Of a stretch of DNA of 15,010 nt, positions 6,248 through 13,567 are shown in pieces. The position numbers and the translations under genes were made by a program. The first letter of the stretch is position 1. Each line of letters starts with the position of its first letter. Location: positions 1 to 15,010 of the forward strand of contig DATGLE010000249.1 in the NCBI GenBank assembly GCA_035294325.1, given 5' to 3'. The stretch comes from DATGLE01 sp035294325 (GTDB taxonomy: Bacteria > Chloroflexota > Ktedonobacteria > Ktedonobacterales > Ktedonobacteraceae). Below the pieces are notes generated by a model. The model did no database searches and was not told where the DNA came from. It worked only from the letters and a program-made list of their open reading frames with translations.

Positions 6248-9200
6248 GTGCTCCGCAAAGATCGCATTTATGAGACGTTACGATCCTTGTGTATGCAGCG
6301 ACCAGCACAAAGCGGTGTTTTGCGTCGTGATGCCGGCTTCAGCGCAGAAGAGGTAGCAGAGAGAGCGCAGGTAGATCGTACCAACGTCAGCCGTGATCTC
6401 AATCTCCTGGCTCACGAAGGAAAAGTCATACGTATTCCCGGCCGGCCTGTCCTGTTCACCATTAATCTCCCCTTGACGGAAGCGCGGGCGGAATCTGCAT
6501 GGCAAAATGATGGGTATAGACCGCCCCTCTCCAGCGCGCGGCAACCGGAGACGCAACTTACTGTTCCCGCGTCAGTGCAGGTCGGCACTGTCGTCACCGG
6601 CTTCGATACGCTGATTGGTGCCCAGGATGGGCTAAAGGTCGCGGTTCAGCAGGCTAAAGCCGCTGTACTTTACCCTCCGCGCGGCCTGCATACATTGCTC
6701 TGCGGGCCGAGCGGGGTAGGCAAGACCACCTTCGCGCGACTGATGCATGCCTACGCGCTGGAACTCAAGACGCTGCCACCCGACGCGCCGTTCATCAGCT
6801 TCAACTGTGCCGATTACGCCAGCACGCCGCAGCTCCTGATGGCACATCTTTTCGGAGTCGTGCGCGGCGCCTATACGGGCGCGGATCATGACCGTGAGGG
6901 GCTGGTCGAGCAGGCGCATCGCGGCATCCTCTTCCTCGACGAAGTACACCGCCTCCCGCCGGAGGGCCAGGAGATGCTATTTCACCTGATGGACCGCGAG
7001 CGTTTCCGGCGTCTGGGCGATGTACGTGAACGCCATGCGTCTCTCCTGCTGCTGGCCGCGACCACCGAGGAGCCTGCTGCGGCGCTGCTGCCAACTTTTC
7101 GCCGTCGCATCCCCATGCTCATCAACCTCCCCGGACTGCACGAGCGCCCGATCATGGAGCGTTACGCGCTGCTGCGCGCATTTTTCACGAACGAATGCAG
7201 CAGTATAGGAGTCAACATCCATGTGGATGCGCAGGTGCTGCGGGCGCTGCTGGTCTATGACTGCCCCGGCAATGTCGGCCAGTTGCGCACCGATGTACAG
7301 CTTACCTGCGCGCGCGCCTACCTGGAGTATCGCACCCAGAACCTGCCTCATCTCACTGTCCATCCGGGCGTACTGCCGGACCACATCAGGCGCAGCCTGC
7401 TGAGAACGGCGGAACTGCACCGCGATCTCGAACCGGTCATGCACCTGCTGCAAGCGGCGCATGTCTTCACGCCGATGGGACTCAGCCTCGATAGCCTGCC
7501 CGAATCGGCGCAGGATCTCTATGATACCATCAGCGCCGACCTGAATCGGCTGCGCGGGAGCGGCCTGTCGGAGAGCGAAATTAACCGGCTCCTTCAAATC
7601 GATATTCATCACTACTTCCAGCGTTTCGCCGACAGCGTGACGCGTGAACGGCCAGGTTCGACGGCCAATCTGGTCGATGAGCGTGTTGCCGTCGTCAGCC
7701 GCGAGATTGTGCAAATGGCGCAGGAGCAGCTTGGGCGTGCTCTACCGGAGAAGCTGGCCCTGGTGCTGGCGATGCACCTGACCAGCACACTCGAACATAT
7801 TGCGCAGGGGGACCGGAGCGTGGGGCTGGCTATCGAGTCTGTGCGGCACACTTATCCTGGAGAGTATGAGGTCGCACACACAGCCCTGTTGCACATTCGT
7901 TCGGCGCTGGGCGTCTTGCTGCCACAGAGCGAAATCGATGTTCTGGCCGTGCTGCTGGCGAACGCCGACGCGCTATTGAGCAGCGAGCAGTCGCGGGTGG
8001 GCATGGTCGTCGCGGCTCATGGTCGCGGCGTAGCGGCAGGTCTCGCGGAACTGGCGAATACGCTGGTGGGCGCGAACTTTGTGCGCTGGGTAGAACTGAC
8101 GCTGGAGCAGTCGCCGGAAGAACTGCTCGCCCAGGTAAATCACTGGGTGCGCGCCGCCGATCAGGGCAGCGGCGTGCTCCTGCTCGTCGATTTTACCTCG
8201 CTGCTCTCACTCGGCGAGTTAGTGACACGGCAGACCGGCATCCCGGTGCAAACGGTTGCCGGCGTCTGCGCGCCGCTGCTGATCGAGGCGGCGCGGCGCG
8301 CACAGCACTCGCGTCACCTGACGCTTGAGCAACTGGCGGCCAGCCTGGCGCCCGTAGCCTCCAACAGCGGATCCGGCGCTGGCCCTGCTCTGGTCGAAGA
8401 GAGAACCGCGCCGGGCCGGTCCCCCCTGTCCAATGGACGCCGCGAGAAGCAGGCTGGCCGCGTCATCCTCTCGATCTGCCTGACCGGATTCGGCAGCGCG
8501 TCCAAAATCGCCGAGCTAATTGAGGAACGACTGCCAGGACTGCGCGAGCAGGGGGTTGAGATCATCTGCATGGACATCAGCCTTTCGAGCAAGACGGAGG
8601 GCGAGGTGCAGCGCCTGATCGGCAATCGTCACGTCGTCGCCGTCGTCGGAACGATCAATCCTCACCTTGAGAGCTATCCCTTTATCGCTCTGACCGATTT
8701 TCTCTTTGGCGATGGCATCGCCCGCCTGCGCACGCTGCTGGGCGGCACGCTTATCGATCCAACGCTGCTCTACCCACCGTTCATCGACCGCCTCTCGACC
8801 ACAGATGAGAGCCGGTCCGTGCAGGCTGCGGCGAGCAGCGCCGGGACGCCGTTCTTTACGCGGCGCAGCGATCTGCTGCGCGAGATCGCCTCAACGCTCG
8901 CGCAGCGCCTCATGTTTCTCAACCCGGCGCGCATCATGCCCCTGATCGAGAGCATGATCGAACTGATCGAAGTCGAGGTGGGCGAGACCTTCGACATCGA
9001 GGTGCTGGCCGGGTTGATCCTGCACATTGCCTGCATTCTGGAGCGCGGCGTGCCGCCCGGCGAGATCCTGGTGAGCGAGACGGTGCGCATGCAGGTAGAG
9101 CAGCAATACGCGCGCGAACTGAGGATTTGCCGCCGCGCCTGGCGCCTCCTCGGTTCGCAGATCGCGCGTTCTCTGCCCGACGAAGAGGCATATAACATTG

Positions 9201-9262
9201 TCGGCATTCTCAGGCAGGTTGATATCTTCAACATTATGACCTTTAACGCACAGGCACAGTGA
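6248..9262 (+). CDS. LevR/CelR-type PRD regulator with sigma54-type AAA+ domain
   Basis: 1004 residues from GTG 6248, chosen because AAGGAG (6235-6240) lies seven bases before it; upstream in-frame ATGs lack such a site. Order: winged helix (about 1-72; VAERAQVDRTNVSRDLNLL), AAA+ (about 115-390) with Walker A GPSGVGKT (153-160), sigma54-contact loop GAYTGA (207-212), Walker B ILFLDE (227-232) and CPGNVGQLR; PRD1 (about 417-582, H510 and H517); EIIA-Man-like (583-697, H591 in AAHGRG); EIIB-like (738-832, C744 in ICLTGFGSA); PRD2 (872-1002, H926 in LILHIACILERG). This matches LevR-class activators, whose activity is set by PTS phosphorylation on the PRD and EII-like domains and which open sigma54 promoters by ATP hydrolysis. 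The adjacent EIIB/EIIC genes with a -24/-12 promoter fit as its target. The contact loop has Tyr where GAFTGA has Phe, a mild change. Confidence 0.93.
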   Translation: MLRKDRIYETLRSLCMQRPAQSGVLRRDAGFSAEEVAERAQVDRTNVSRDLNLLAHEGKVIRIPGRPVLFTINLPLTEARAESAWQNDGYRPPLSSARQPETQLTVPASVQVGTVVTGFDTLIGAQDGLKVAVQQAKAAVLYPPRGLHTLLCGPSGVGKTTFARLMHAYALELKTLPPDAPFISFNCADYASTPQLLMAHLFGVVRGAYTGADHDREGLVEQAHRGILFLDEVHRLPPEGQEMLFHLMDRERFRRLGDVRERHASLLLLAATTEEPAAALLPTFRRRIPMLINLPGLHERPIMERYALLRAFFTNECSSIGVNIHVDAQVLRALLVYDCPGNVGQLRTDVQLTCARAYLEYRTQNLPHLTVHPGVLPDHIRRSLLRTAELHRDLEPVMHLLQAAHVFTPMGLSLDSLPESAQDLYDTISADLNRLRGSGLSESEINRLLQIDIHHYFQRFADSVTRERPGSTANLVDERVAVVSREIVQMAQEQLGRALPEKLALVLAMHLTSTLEHIAQGDRSVGLAIESVRHTYPGEYEVAHTALLHIRSALGVLLPQSEIDVLAVLLANADALLSSEQSRVGMVVAAHGRGVAAGLAELANTLVGANFVRWVELTLEQSPEELLAQVNHWVRAADQGSGVLLLVDFTSLLSLGELVTRQTGIPVQTVAGVCAPLLIEAARRAQHSRHLTLEQLAASLAPVASNSGSGAGPALVEERTAPGRSPLSNGRREKQAGRVILSICLTGFGSASKIAELIEERLPGLREQGVEIICMDISLSSKTEGEVQRLIGNRHVVAVVGTINPHLESYPFIALTDFLFGDGIARLRTLLGGTLIDPTLLYPPFIDRLSTTDESRSVQAAASSAGTPFFTRRSDLLREIASTLAQRLMFLNPARIMPLIESMIELIEVEVGETFDIEVLAGLILHIACILERGVPPGEILVSETVRMQVEQQYARELRICRRAWRLLGSQIARSLPDEEAYNIVGILRQVDIFNIMTFNAQAQ

Positions 9263-9271
9263 GGAATATTC

Positions 9272-9300
9272 TCATGGGCCGCCACCAGGGCGGCCCATGA
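9272..9300 (+). terminator. hairpin after the regulator gene
   Basis: Twelve-base arms TCATGGGCCGCC and GGCGGCCCATGA pair perfectly around ACCAG, nine bases after the stop codon. There is no T-run; it probably separates the regulator transcript from the sigma54 promoter 30 bp further on. Confidence 0.6.
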
Positions 9301-9304
9301 CAAA

Positions 9305-9326
9305 GTGTGCTATGTGTGTAGCACAC
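9305..9326. promoter_or_regulatory. inverted repeat abutting the sigma54 promoter
   Basis: GTGTGCTA, six bases TGTGTG, then TAGCACAC: a perfect 8-bp inverted repeat ending four bases before the -24 box. It could be the binding site of the PRD regulator or of a second regulator. Classical enhancer sites lie further away (80-200 bp), so a promoter-proximal site would be unusual. Confidence 0.5.
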
Positions 9327-9330
9327 ATTC

Positions 9331-9346
9331 TGGCATGATTCTTGCA
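9331..9346 (+). promoter_or_regulatory. sigma54 (-24/-12) promoter of the PTS genes
   Basis: TGGCATG, four bases ATTC, then TTGCA: against the consensus TGGCACG-N4-TTGC(A/T) only one base differs, and the key GG and GC doublets are correctly spaced. Transcription would start near 9357 and give a 59-base leader to the EIIB start. It directly follows a gene for a sigma54-type activator. Confidence 0.85.
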
Positions 9347-9367
9347 GTAACATATTGTGCGTCCGTA

Positions 9368-9400
9368 AGGCTTTCGGGGCGAGGAATCAACTCGAAGCCT
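9368..9400 (+). promoter_or_regulatory. stem-loop in the PTS leader
   Basis: AGGCTT (9368-9373) pairs with AAGCCT (9395-9400) and CGAG (9380-9383) with CTCG (9391-9394), with a six-base bulge on one side. It ends 15 bases before the EIIB ATG, so it could tune translation. It does not match the BglG/LicT antiterminator site that I know. Confidence 0.3.
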
Positions 9401-9415
9401 CCGGTGGGAGTTGCC

Positions 9416-9748
9416 ATGATTCGGGTACTGATTGTTTGTAGCTGGGGCATGTCTACCAGCCTGCTTGTAGAGAGCATGCTGGAAGAAGCCGGGAAAGAGG
9501 GCATCGAGTTGAGCATTGAGGCGTTGAGCGCGGGCGAATACGCGGGCCGGGTTGAGGATTGCGACGTGGTGTTGATCGCGCCGCAGATCCGCCACCTGCG
9601 CAAAAGCATCGAGAAGCTGGCAGCCTCGGAGCATAAACCGGTGGCGCTTATTGAGCCGTTTCATTATGCAACGATGAATGGGCGGGCCGTGCTGGAGCAG
9701 GTGTTGCGCCTGCTTGCCGACGCCCGGGAAGGTAAGAGTGAAGCATGA
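9416..9748 (+). CDS. PTS EIIB subunit, lactose/cellobiose family
   Basis: 110 residues from ATG 9416, preceded by GGTGGGAG at five bases; the frame is open further upstream but that part covers the promoter. The fold starts with MIRVLIVCSWGMSTSLLV: C8 is the residue that is phosphorylated by EIIA and hands the phosphate to the incoming sugar, and CxxGMSTSLLV is the phosphate loop of the EIIB-Lac family (CelA/ChbB/LacE type). The rest has the alternating strand/helix pattern and usual length of a free-standing EIIB. Trp10 replaces the more usual small residue in the loop. Its stop overlaps the EIIC start (ATGA at 9745-9748), so the two are translationally coupled. Cytoplasmic, bound to EIIC. 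No EIIA gene follows, so the phosphate donor must come from elsewhere. Confidence 0.93.
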   Translation: MIRVLIVCSWGMSTSLLVESMLEEAGKEGIELSIEALSAGEYAGRVEDCDVVLIAPQIRHLRKSIEKLAASEHKPVALIEPFHYATMNGRAVLEQVLRLLADAREGKSEA

Positions 9749-11079
9749 GCGTAATCATCGAGCGCAGCAGCGCCTGGTTTGAGCGCTACATGGTGCCGCC
9801 GCTTGGCGCCCTGGCAAGCAGCGTTTATCTCCAGGCGGTACGTGATGCCTTCATCATTTTTACCTTGCCGCTGATCCTGGCAGGGAGTCTCTTTCTCATC
9901 GTAGCGAACCCGCCCATCAAAGCGCTCGCCGATCTGCTCGCGCCCTATCAGCAGGCGATCCTTGTGCCATTCAACCTCTCGTTCGGGCTGATGGCACTCT
10001 TTCTGGCGTTCGGCGTCGCCTACAGCCTGGCGCAGTATCGCCGTACCGAGCCGGTCCAGCCCGGCGTGCTGGCGATGGTGGTCTTCCTGGTCGCCAGCAT
10101 GCCTGTGACCGACCTGAACAACCTGAGCCTGGGCGAAGTGCTGCCCTATCTGGGAGGGCAGGGCCTGCTGGTCGGTATCCTGGTCGGCATCCTGACCACC
10201 GAGGTGATGCGCTTCTTCCGTGGCTCGCGCTTCACGATCAGGCTGCCGAAAAGCGTGCCGCCGAATGTGACGCGCGCCTTTGAGGCGCTGGTTCCCGCCG
10301 TGCTGCTCATCGCGCTGGTCTGGAGCATCGAATGGTTCGTCAGTTCCCACACCTTTGTAGGGACCGATGGCAAGATCCACCAGTTGACGCTGCCCATCCT
10401 GCTGATGCGAGCCTTTCAGCCACTGGTCTTCGTGCAGGATAGTTACCCGGCGGCACTGCTCGAAATCGTCCTGATGATGCTGCTCTGGTCGGTCGGCATT
10501 CATGGCATGAACGTGGTGACGGCTATCGCGCTGCCGTTCTGGCTGAGCACCCTGACGGCCAACGCGACATCCGGCGGTCATGGCATCGTGACCGAGCCGT
10601 TCTTCCACATCTTCGCCCACCTCGGCGGCTCCGGTGCGACGTGGCCGCTGGTGATCTACATGCTGCGCTCGCGCTCGGCGCAGTTGCGCACAGTGGGCAA
10701 GGTAGCGCTGGGACCTGCGATTTTCAACATCAACGAGCCTGTCACCTTCGGCGTGCCGATGGCGCTGAACCCGTTGATGATGGTTCCATTTGTGCTCGTT
10801 CCTATGGTAATCGTAACCATTAACTATTTCGTATTCGCGGTGGGCCTGGTACATGTTCCCGTTGTGATGCAGCCGTTTACGGTCCCCGTCGGCATCAGCG
10901 GCTTCGTCGCCAGCGGAGGAGATATCAAAGCGAGTCTCTTGCAATTCTTCGATCTGGGCGTCTCGGCCCTTATCTACTATCCATTCTTCAAAGCCTGGGA
11001 GCGCGTCCTGGTGGAGCGCGAAGAGGCGGCCAGCCAGGCAGAAGAAAAGCAGGCCAGGCCACTCGCGGCTGTTCGCTAG
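9745..11079 (+). CDS. PTS EIIC permease, lactose/cellobiose family
   Basis: 444 residues, the normal size for a free-standing EIIC of the CelB/ChbC type. There are about ten hydrophobic segments from residue 30 to about 415, with a charged C-terminal tail. The family's sugar-site motifs are present: GIHGMNVV with H253, and FNINEPVTFGVPMALNP with E331; in the ChbC structure the equivalent His and Glu contact the sugar and take part in phosphorylation. It moves a disaccharide-type sugar across the membrane while EIIB phosphorylates it. The substrate is most likely a beta-glucoside such as cellobiose or chitobiose, from family membership and from the CelR-like regulator; no hydrolase gene in the window narrows it. 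The start overlaps the EIIB stop. The 144 bp that follow hold no clear terminator. Confidence 0.93.
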   Translation: MSVIIERSSAWFERYMVPPLGALASSVYLQAVRDAFIIFTLPLILAGSLFLIVANPPIKALADLLAPYQQAILVPFNLSFGLMALFLAFGVAYSLAQYRRTEPVQPGVLAMVVFLVASMPVTDLNNLSLGEVLPYLGGQGLLVGILVGILTTEVMRFFRGSRFTIRLPKSVPPNVTRAFEALVPAVLLIALVWSIEWFVSSHTFVGTDGKIHQLTLPILLMRAFQPLVFVQDSYPAALLEIVLMMLLWSVGIHGMNVVTAIALPFWLSTLTANATSGGHGIVTEPFFHIFAHLGGSGATWPLVIYMLRSRSAQLRTVGKVALGPAIFNINEPVTFGVPMALNPLMMVPFVLVPMVIVTINYFVFAVGLVHVPVVMQPFTVPVGISGFVASGGDIKASLLQFFDLGVSALIYYPFFKAWERVLVEREEAASQAEEKQARPLAAVR

Positions 11080-11223
11080 CATCATTTTCCCGAGGTATCC
11101 CCGGAAAGAAAGGAGGCATAATCAACGCGCGTTTTTATGCCGATCAATCATTATCGTAATGGCATCGATTTATCTACTGCGACCACCTTTCCACAAGGTG
11201 CAGCATGAAAGGAAGGACCTGAG

Positions 11224-12387
11224 ATGAACCTATCTGGCCGAAAGCAAAGGCTGCTCGTCCTGTCATCAGCAATGCTGATCTTCTCCATGCTCATTGCTGC
11301 CTGCGGCAGCGCCAACAATGGCAGCACGACAGGCACCGGCGGCGGATCCTCCAGCGCCGTGAGCAATGGCAAGGGCTGCAAGAAGATAGGCGTGCTCCTG
11401 CCCGAGACAGCCACCTCGGCGCGCTGGGATAGCAAAGACAGGCCGCTATTGATAAGTAATATCAAGCAGCAGCTCCCCGGCGCCACTGTCGATTACAATA
11501 ATGCCCAGGGCGACGCGAACCTGCAACAGACGCAGGCCGAGGCCGACCTGACCAGGGGCGACTGCATCCTGGTCGTGGCTCCGTCCGATAGCATCAAAGC
11601 GGCGGCCATCGTAGAGGCGGCGAAGGCCAAAGGCGTGCCGGTCATCGCCTATGACCGTCTGATCTACAGCAACGATCTCAAGTACTATGTCTCCTTCGAC
11701 AACACCAAAGTTGGTCAGCTCCAGGGCCAGTATATCGCCGATCACTATAAGGATTATGTCAAGCCTGGGCACAACAAGACGGTGATGATCGATGGAGCGC
11801 AGACCGATAACAATGCGCTGCTCTTCTCTAAAGGCGCCCATAGCGTGCTCGATCCGCTGTTCTCAAACGGGACGCTTAAGAAGGTCTACGAGAAATTCAC
11901 GCCCAACTGGGACAACCCCACCGCGCAGACGGAGATGGAAGCCGCTCTGACCGCCAATCAGAACGACATTCAGATTGCCTATGTCGCGAACGATGGCATG
12001 GCGAACTCGGTAATCGCGGCCCTCAAGGCGGTGAAGCTCAACGGTAAGGTGCTCGTCACCGGGCAGGATGCCACGGTTGCGGGCATCCAGAATATTCTGA
12101 CCGGCGATCAGGCCATGACCGTCTACAAGGCGATCACGAAAGAGGCGAGCGCGACGGCCCAGCTTGTTGCTGCTATCAGCAACGGGGCGGACACCTCCTC
12201 GATAGTGAATGGTCAGACGACGATCCCGCAGACCGGTGGCGCGAGCATCCCTTCGGTACTTGAGACGCCGGTAGCCGTGGATAAGAGTAACATTGCCTCG
12301 ACGGTGCTTGCCGATGGCTTCGTCACCAAGTCTGATATCTGCGCGAATCTCCCACCGGGCACGAACACCAACGGCATCTGTTCGTAA
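11224..12387 (+). CDS. xylF: xylose-type sugar ABC importer, substrate-binding lipoprotein
   Basis: 387 residues; ATG 11224 preceded by AGGAAGGA at six bases. Residues 1-26 form a lipoprotein signal ending in LIAAC (Cys27), followed by an Asn/Gly/Ser/Thr-rich linker to about 48, then a two-lobe type I sugar-binding fold. Motifs typical of XylF are clear: KKIGVLLPE near the start, then VIAYDRLI (about 140-147) and YYVSFDNTKVGQLQGQY (154-170). It captures the sugar outside the membrane and passes it to the permease. Cysteines near both ends of the domain (C52, C114 and two in the last 15 residues) could form disulfides. The ATPase and permease genes follow after a 330-bp gap with hairpins. Upstream (11080-11223) are an unused AAAGGAGG (11109-11116), the small repeat CATTA-TCG-TAATG (11149-11161) and a stem at 11184-11200; no convincing promoter was found. 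D-xylose is the likely sugar, but glucose or related sugars are possible. Confidence 0.9.
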   Translation: MNLSGRKQRLLVLSSAMLIFSMLIAACGSANNGSTTGTGGGSSSAVSNGKGCKKIGVLLPETATSARWDSKDRPLLISNIKQQLPGATVDYNNAQGDANLQQTQAEADLTRGDCILVVAPSDSIKAAAIVEAAKAKGVPVIAYDRLIYSNDLKYYVSFDNTKVGQLQGQYIADHYKDYVKPGHNKTVMIDGAQTDNNALLFSKGAHSVLDPLFSNGTLKKVYEKFTPNWDNPTAQTEMEAALTANQNDIQIAYVANDGMANSVIAALKAVKLNGKVLVTGQDATVAGIQNILTGDQAMTVYKAITKEASATAQLVAAISNGADTSSIVNGQTTIPQTGGASIPSVLETPVAVDKSNIASTVLADGFVTKSDICANLPPGTNTNGICS

Positions 12388-12424
12388 CCGCGCGGGGTTG
12401 GTGTAAGAGCGCAGCCGACCACGC

Positions 12425-12441
12425 GCGCGGCTGCGCCGCGC
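12425..12441. repeat. mini-hairpin, 7-bp arms, 3-base loop
   Basis: GCGCGGC-TGC-GCCGCGC is perfect; the loop on the minus strand is GCA closed by C-G. The core equals that of 4206-4234. Confidence 0.7.
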
Positions 12442-12449
12442 AATAGTTG

Positions 12450-12498
12450 TAGTGTAGTTGTGAAAAATGTGCGAAGCATATTTTTCACAACTACACTA
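12450..12498. repeat. long hairpin, 23-bp arms, GAA loop
   Basis: TAGTGTAGTTGTG...TGTGC pairs with its complement at 12476-12498 with one wobble. The apex reads GCGAAGC, the sequence known as an exceptionally stable DNA mini-hairpin. With one G-T pair the stem extends to 12447-12501. The 12388-12718 gap between the binding-protein and ATPase genes holds this hairpin, its neighbours and a promoter, and no gene. Confidence 0.85.
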
Positions 12499-12565
12499 TA
12501 AAAGACGAGTGCTACGGTACGCGTCGGTCTGGGTGGCTGCCTGGCTGCGCTCCGTGCTGGAGGGA

Positions 12566-12614
12566 TGGTGTGTTGTGGCAAAATGTGCTTCGCGCATTTT
12601 GCCACAACACACCA
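12566..12614. repeat. long hairpin, 23-bp arms, TTC loop
   Basis: TGGTGTGTTGTGG...TGTGC pairs with GCGCA...ACACACCA with one wobble. The apex GCTTCGC is GCGAAGC on the minus strand. The inner GCAAAATG(T/C)GC is shared with the hairpin at 4303-4365. With the previous hairpin it probably acts on the transcript between the binding-protein and ATPase genes. Confidence 0.85.
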
Positions 12615-12621
12615 GACAAAA

Positions 12622-12643
12622 GCGAGCGCCGCAGGCGTGAGGT
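12622..12643 (+). repeat. 22-bp repeat, copy 2
   Basis: Identical to 6035-6056 in sequence and strand, and likewise just right of a long hairpin (eight bases after it here). A diverged version follows the 12450 hairpin at about 12502-12527 (AAAGACGAG, then CGGTACGCGTCGG). Confidence 0.85.
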
Positions 12644-12662
12644 GTCGGAGCAGGGACAAACA

Positions 12663-12671
12663 TGATATACT
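12663..12671 (+). promoter_or_regulatory. possible promoter of the ATPase-permease genes
   Basis: TGATATACT fits an extended -10 (TG-N-TATACT) without a good -35. Transcription would start near 12678, 40 bases before the ATG. A TTGACA at 12682-12687 is a perfect -35 hexamer, but its only -10 partners overlap the ribosome site, so it would give a nearly leaderless message. Confidence 0.4.
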
Positions 12672-12718
12672 TATGCATGATTTGACATATAGCGATATTT
12701 CTATAAATTGGAGGGCAA

Positions 12719-13564
12719 ATGACTGACAATGCACTCCCCTCGCCTGATGGCTTTATATCATCCGAACCAGAACGCCTGGCTGGCCGTGAGCCACGACTGA
12801 GGCTGCGCGGCATCAGCAAATCCTTTGGCGCGGTGCGGGCGCTTTCCGGCGTTGATTTCGAGGTCTACGCCGGCGAAGTCGTCGGGCTAGTCGGCGATAA
12901 CGGCGCCGGCAAATCGACCTTGATCAAGGTAATATCGGGCGTCGGGCCGGCGGACGAGGGAGAAATCTTTGTCGAGGGCGAGCCGGTCAAAATCACGACG
13001 CCAAAGGATGCTACGCGCCTGGGCATCGAGACCGTCTACCAGGACCTCGCGCTCTGCGATAACCTGGATGTCGTTGCCAATCTCTTTTTAGGCCGTGAGG
13101 AGCGCAACGCCGTTCGCGCGCTCAAAGAGATCGATATGGAGCAGCAAGGGTTAAATGTCCTGCGCATGCTCGACGTAAAGCTGCCTTCGGTACGCGCCCT
13201 CGTCTCCACGCTGTCGGGCGGCCAGCGTCAATCCATCGCGGTATCCAAGACCATTCTGCGCAATGCCCGTGTGATCCTGCTCGACGAACCAACCGCTGCC
13301 CTCGGCGTGGCGCAGACGCGCCAGGTGCTTAACCTGATCCGGCGCCTGCGCGAGCGCGGTCTGGCGGTGGTTGTGATCTCACATAACCTGGCCGATGTAT
13401 TCGAGGTTGTCGATAGAGTGATCGTCCTGCGCCTCGGCAAGAGAGTCGGGACCTTTGATGTAAAGAACACCACGCCCGAGCAGGTCGTGGCGGCGATCAC
13501 CGGCGCTGAATTCGGGCAGTTGACGGCGGAGAGCGCGACAGAGAACGGCGCAGGAGGAAGATGA
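12719..13564 (+). CDS. xylG: sugar ABC importer ATPase, single-domain XylG type
   Basis: 281 residues; ATG 12719 preceded by GGAGGG (12710-12715). One complete nucleotide-binding domain after a 25-residue polar N-terminus: Walker A GDNGAGKST (59-67), Q-loop VYQDL (Q108), signature LSGGQRQ (165-171), Walker B VILLDEP (185-191) and switch H222 (VISHNL). It powers sugar import by ATP hydrolysis at the inner face of the membrane. The E. coli XylG, RbsA and MglA proteins are about 500 residues with two such domains in tandem; this protein is half that size with all catalytic motifs intact, so it should act as a homodimer. Half-size forms are known in other phyla, so this is a family variant rather than a truncation. 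The permease gene starts three bases after the stop; the pair is co-transcribed. Confidence 0.92.
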   Translation: MTDNALPSPDGFISSEPERLAGREPRLRLRGISKSFGAVRALSGVDFEVYAGEVVGLVGDNGAGKSTLIKVISGVGPADEGEIFVEGEPVKITTPKDATRLGIETVYQDLALCDNLDVVANLFLGREERNAVRALKEIDMEQQGLNVLRMLDVKLPSVRALVSTLSGGQRQSIAVSKTILRNARVILLDEPTAALGVAQTRQVLNLIRRLRERGLAVVVISHNLADVFEVVDRVIVLRLGKRVGTFDVKNTTPEQVVAAITGAEFGQLTAESATENGAGGR

Positions 13565-13567
13565 GCT

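Noticed and set aside
9664..11085. 473-codon open frame on the minus strand opposite EIIC
   Set aside because: Antisense shadow of a GC-rich membrane-protein gene; the product is a His/Gln/Asp/Arg-rich string with no fold, while the plus strand has clear EIIC motifs.
11109..11208. Strong AAAGGAGG with a 23-codon frame (ATG 11137 to TGA 11208) before the binding-protein gene
   Set aside because: The ATG is 20 bases from the ribosome site, too far, and no closer in-frame start exists. A leader peptide cannot be supported.
12682..12709. TTGACA with a following TAAATT as promoter of the ATPase gene
   Set aside because: The -10 would overlap the ribosome site; the extended -10 at 12663 fits better.
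12213..12734. Minus-strand frames across the hairpin cluster, similar to one at 5913-6113
   Set aside because: Their resemblance (a KCA..-PQH type string) comes from reading the repeated hairpins, not from a gene family.
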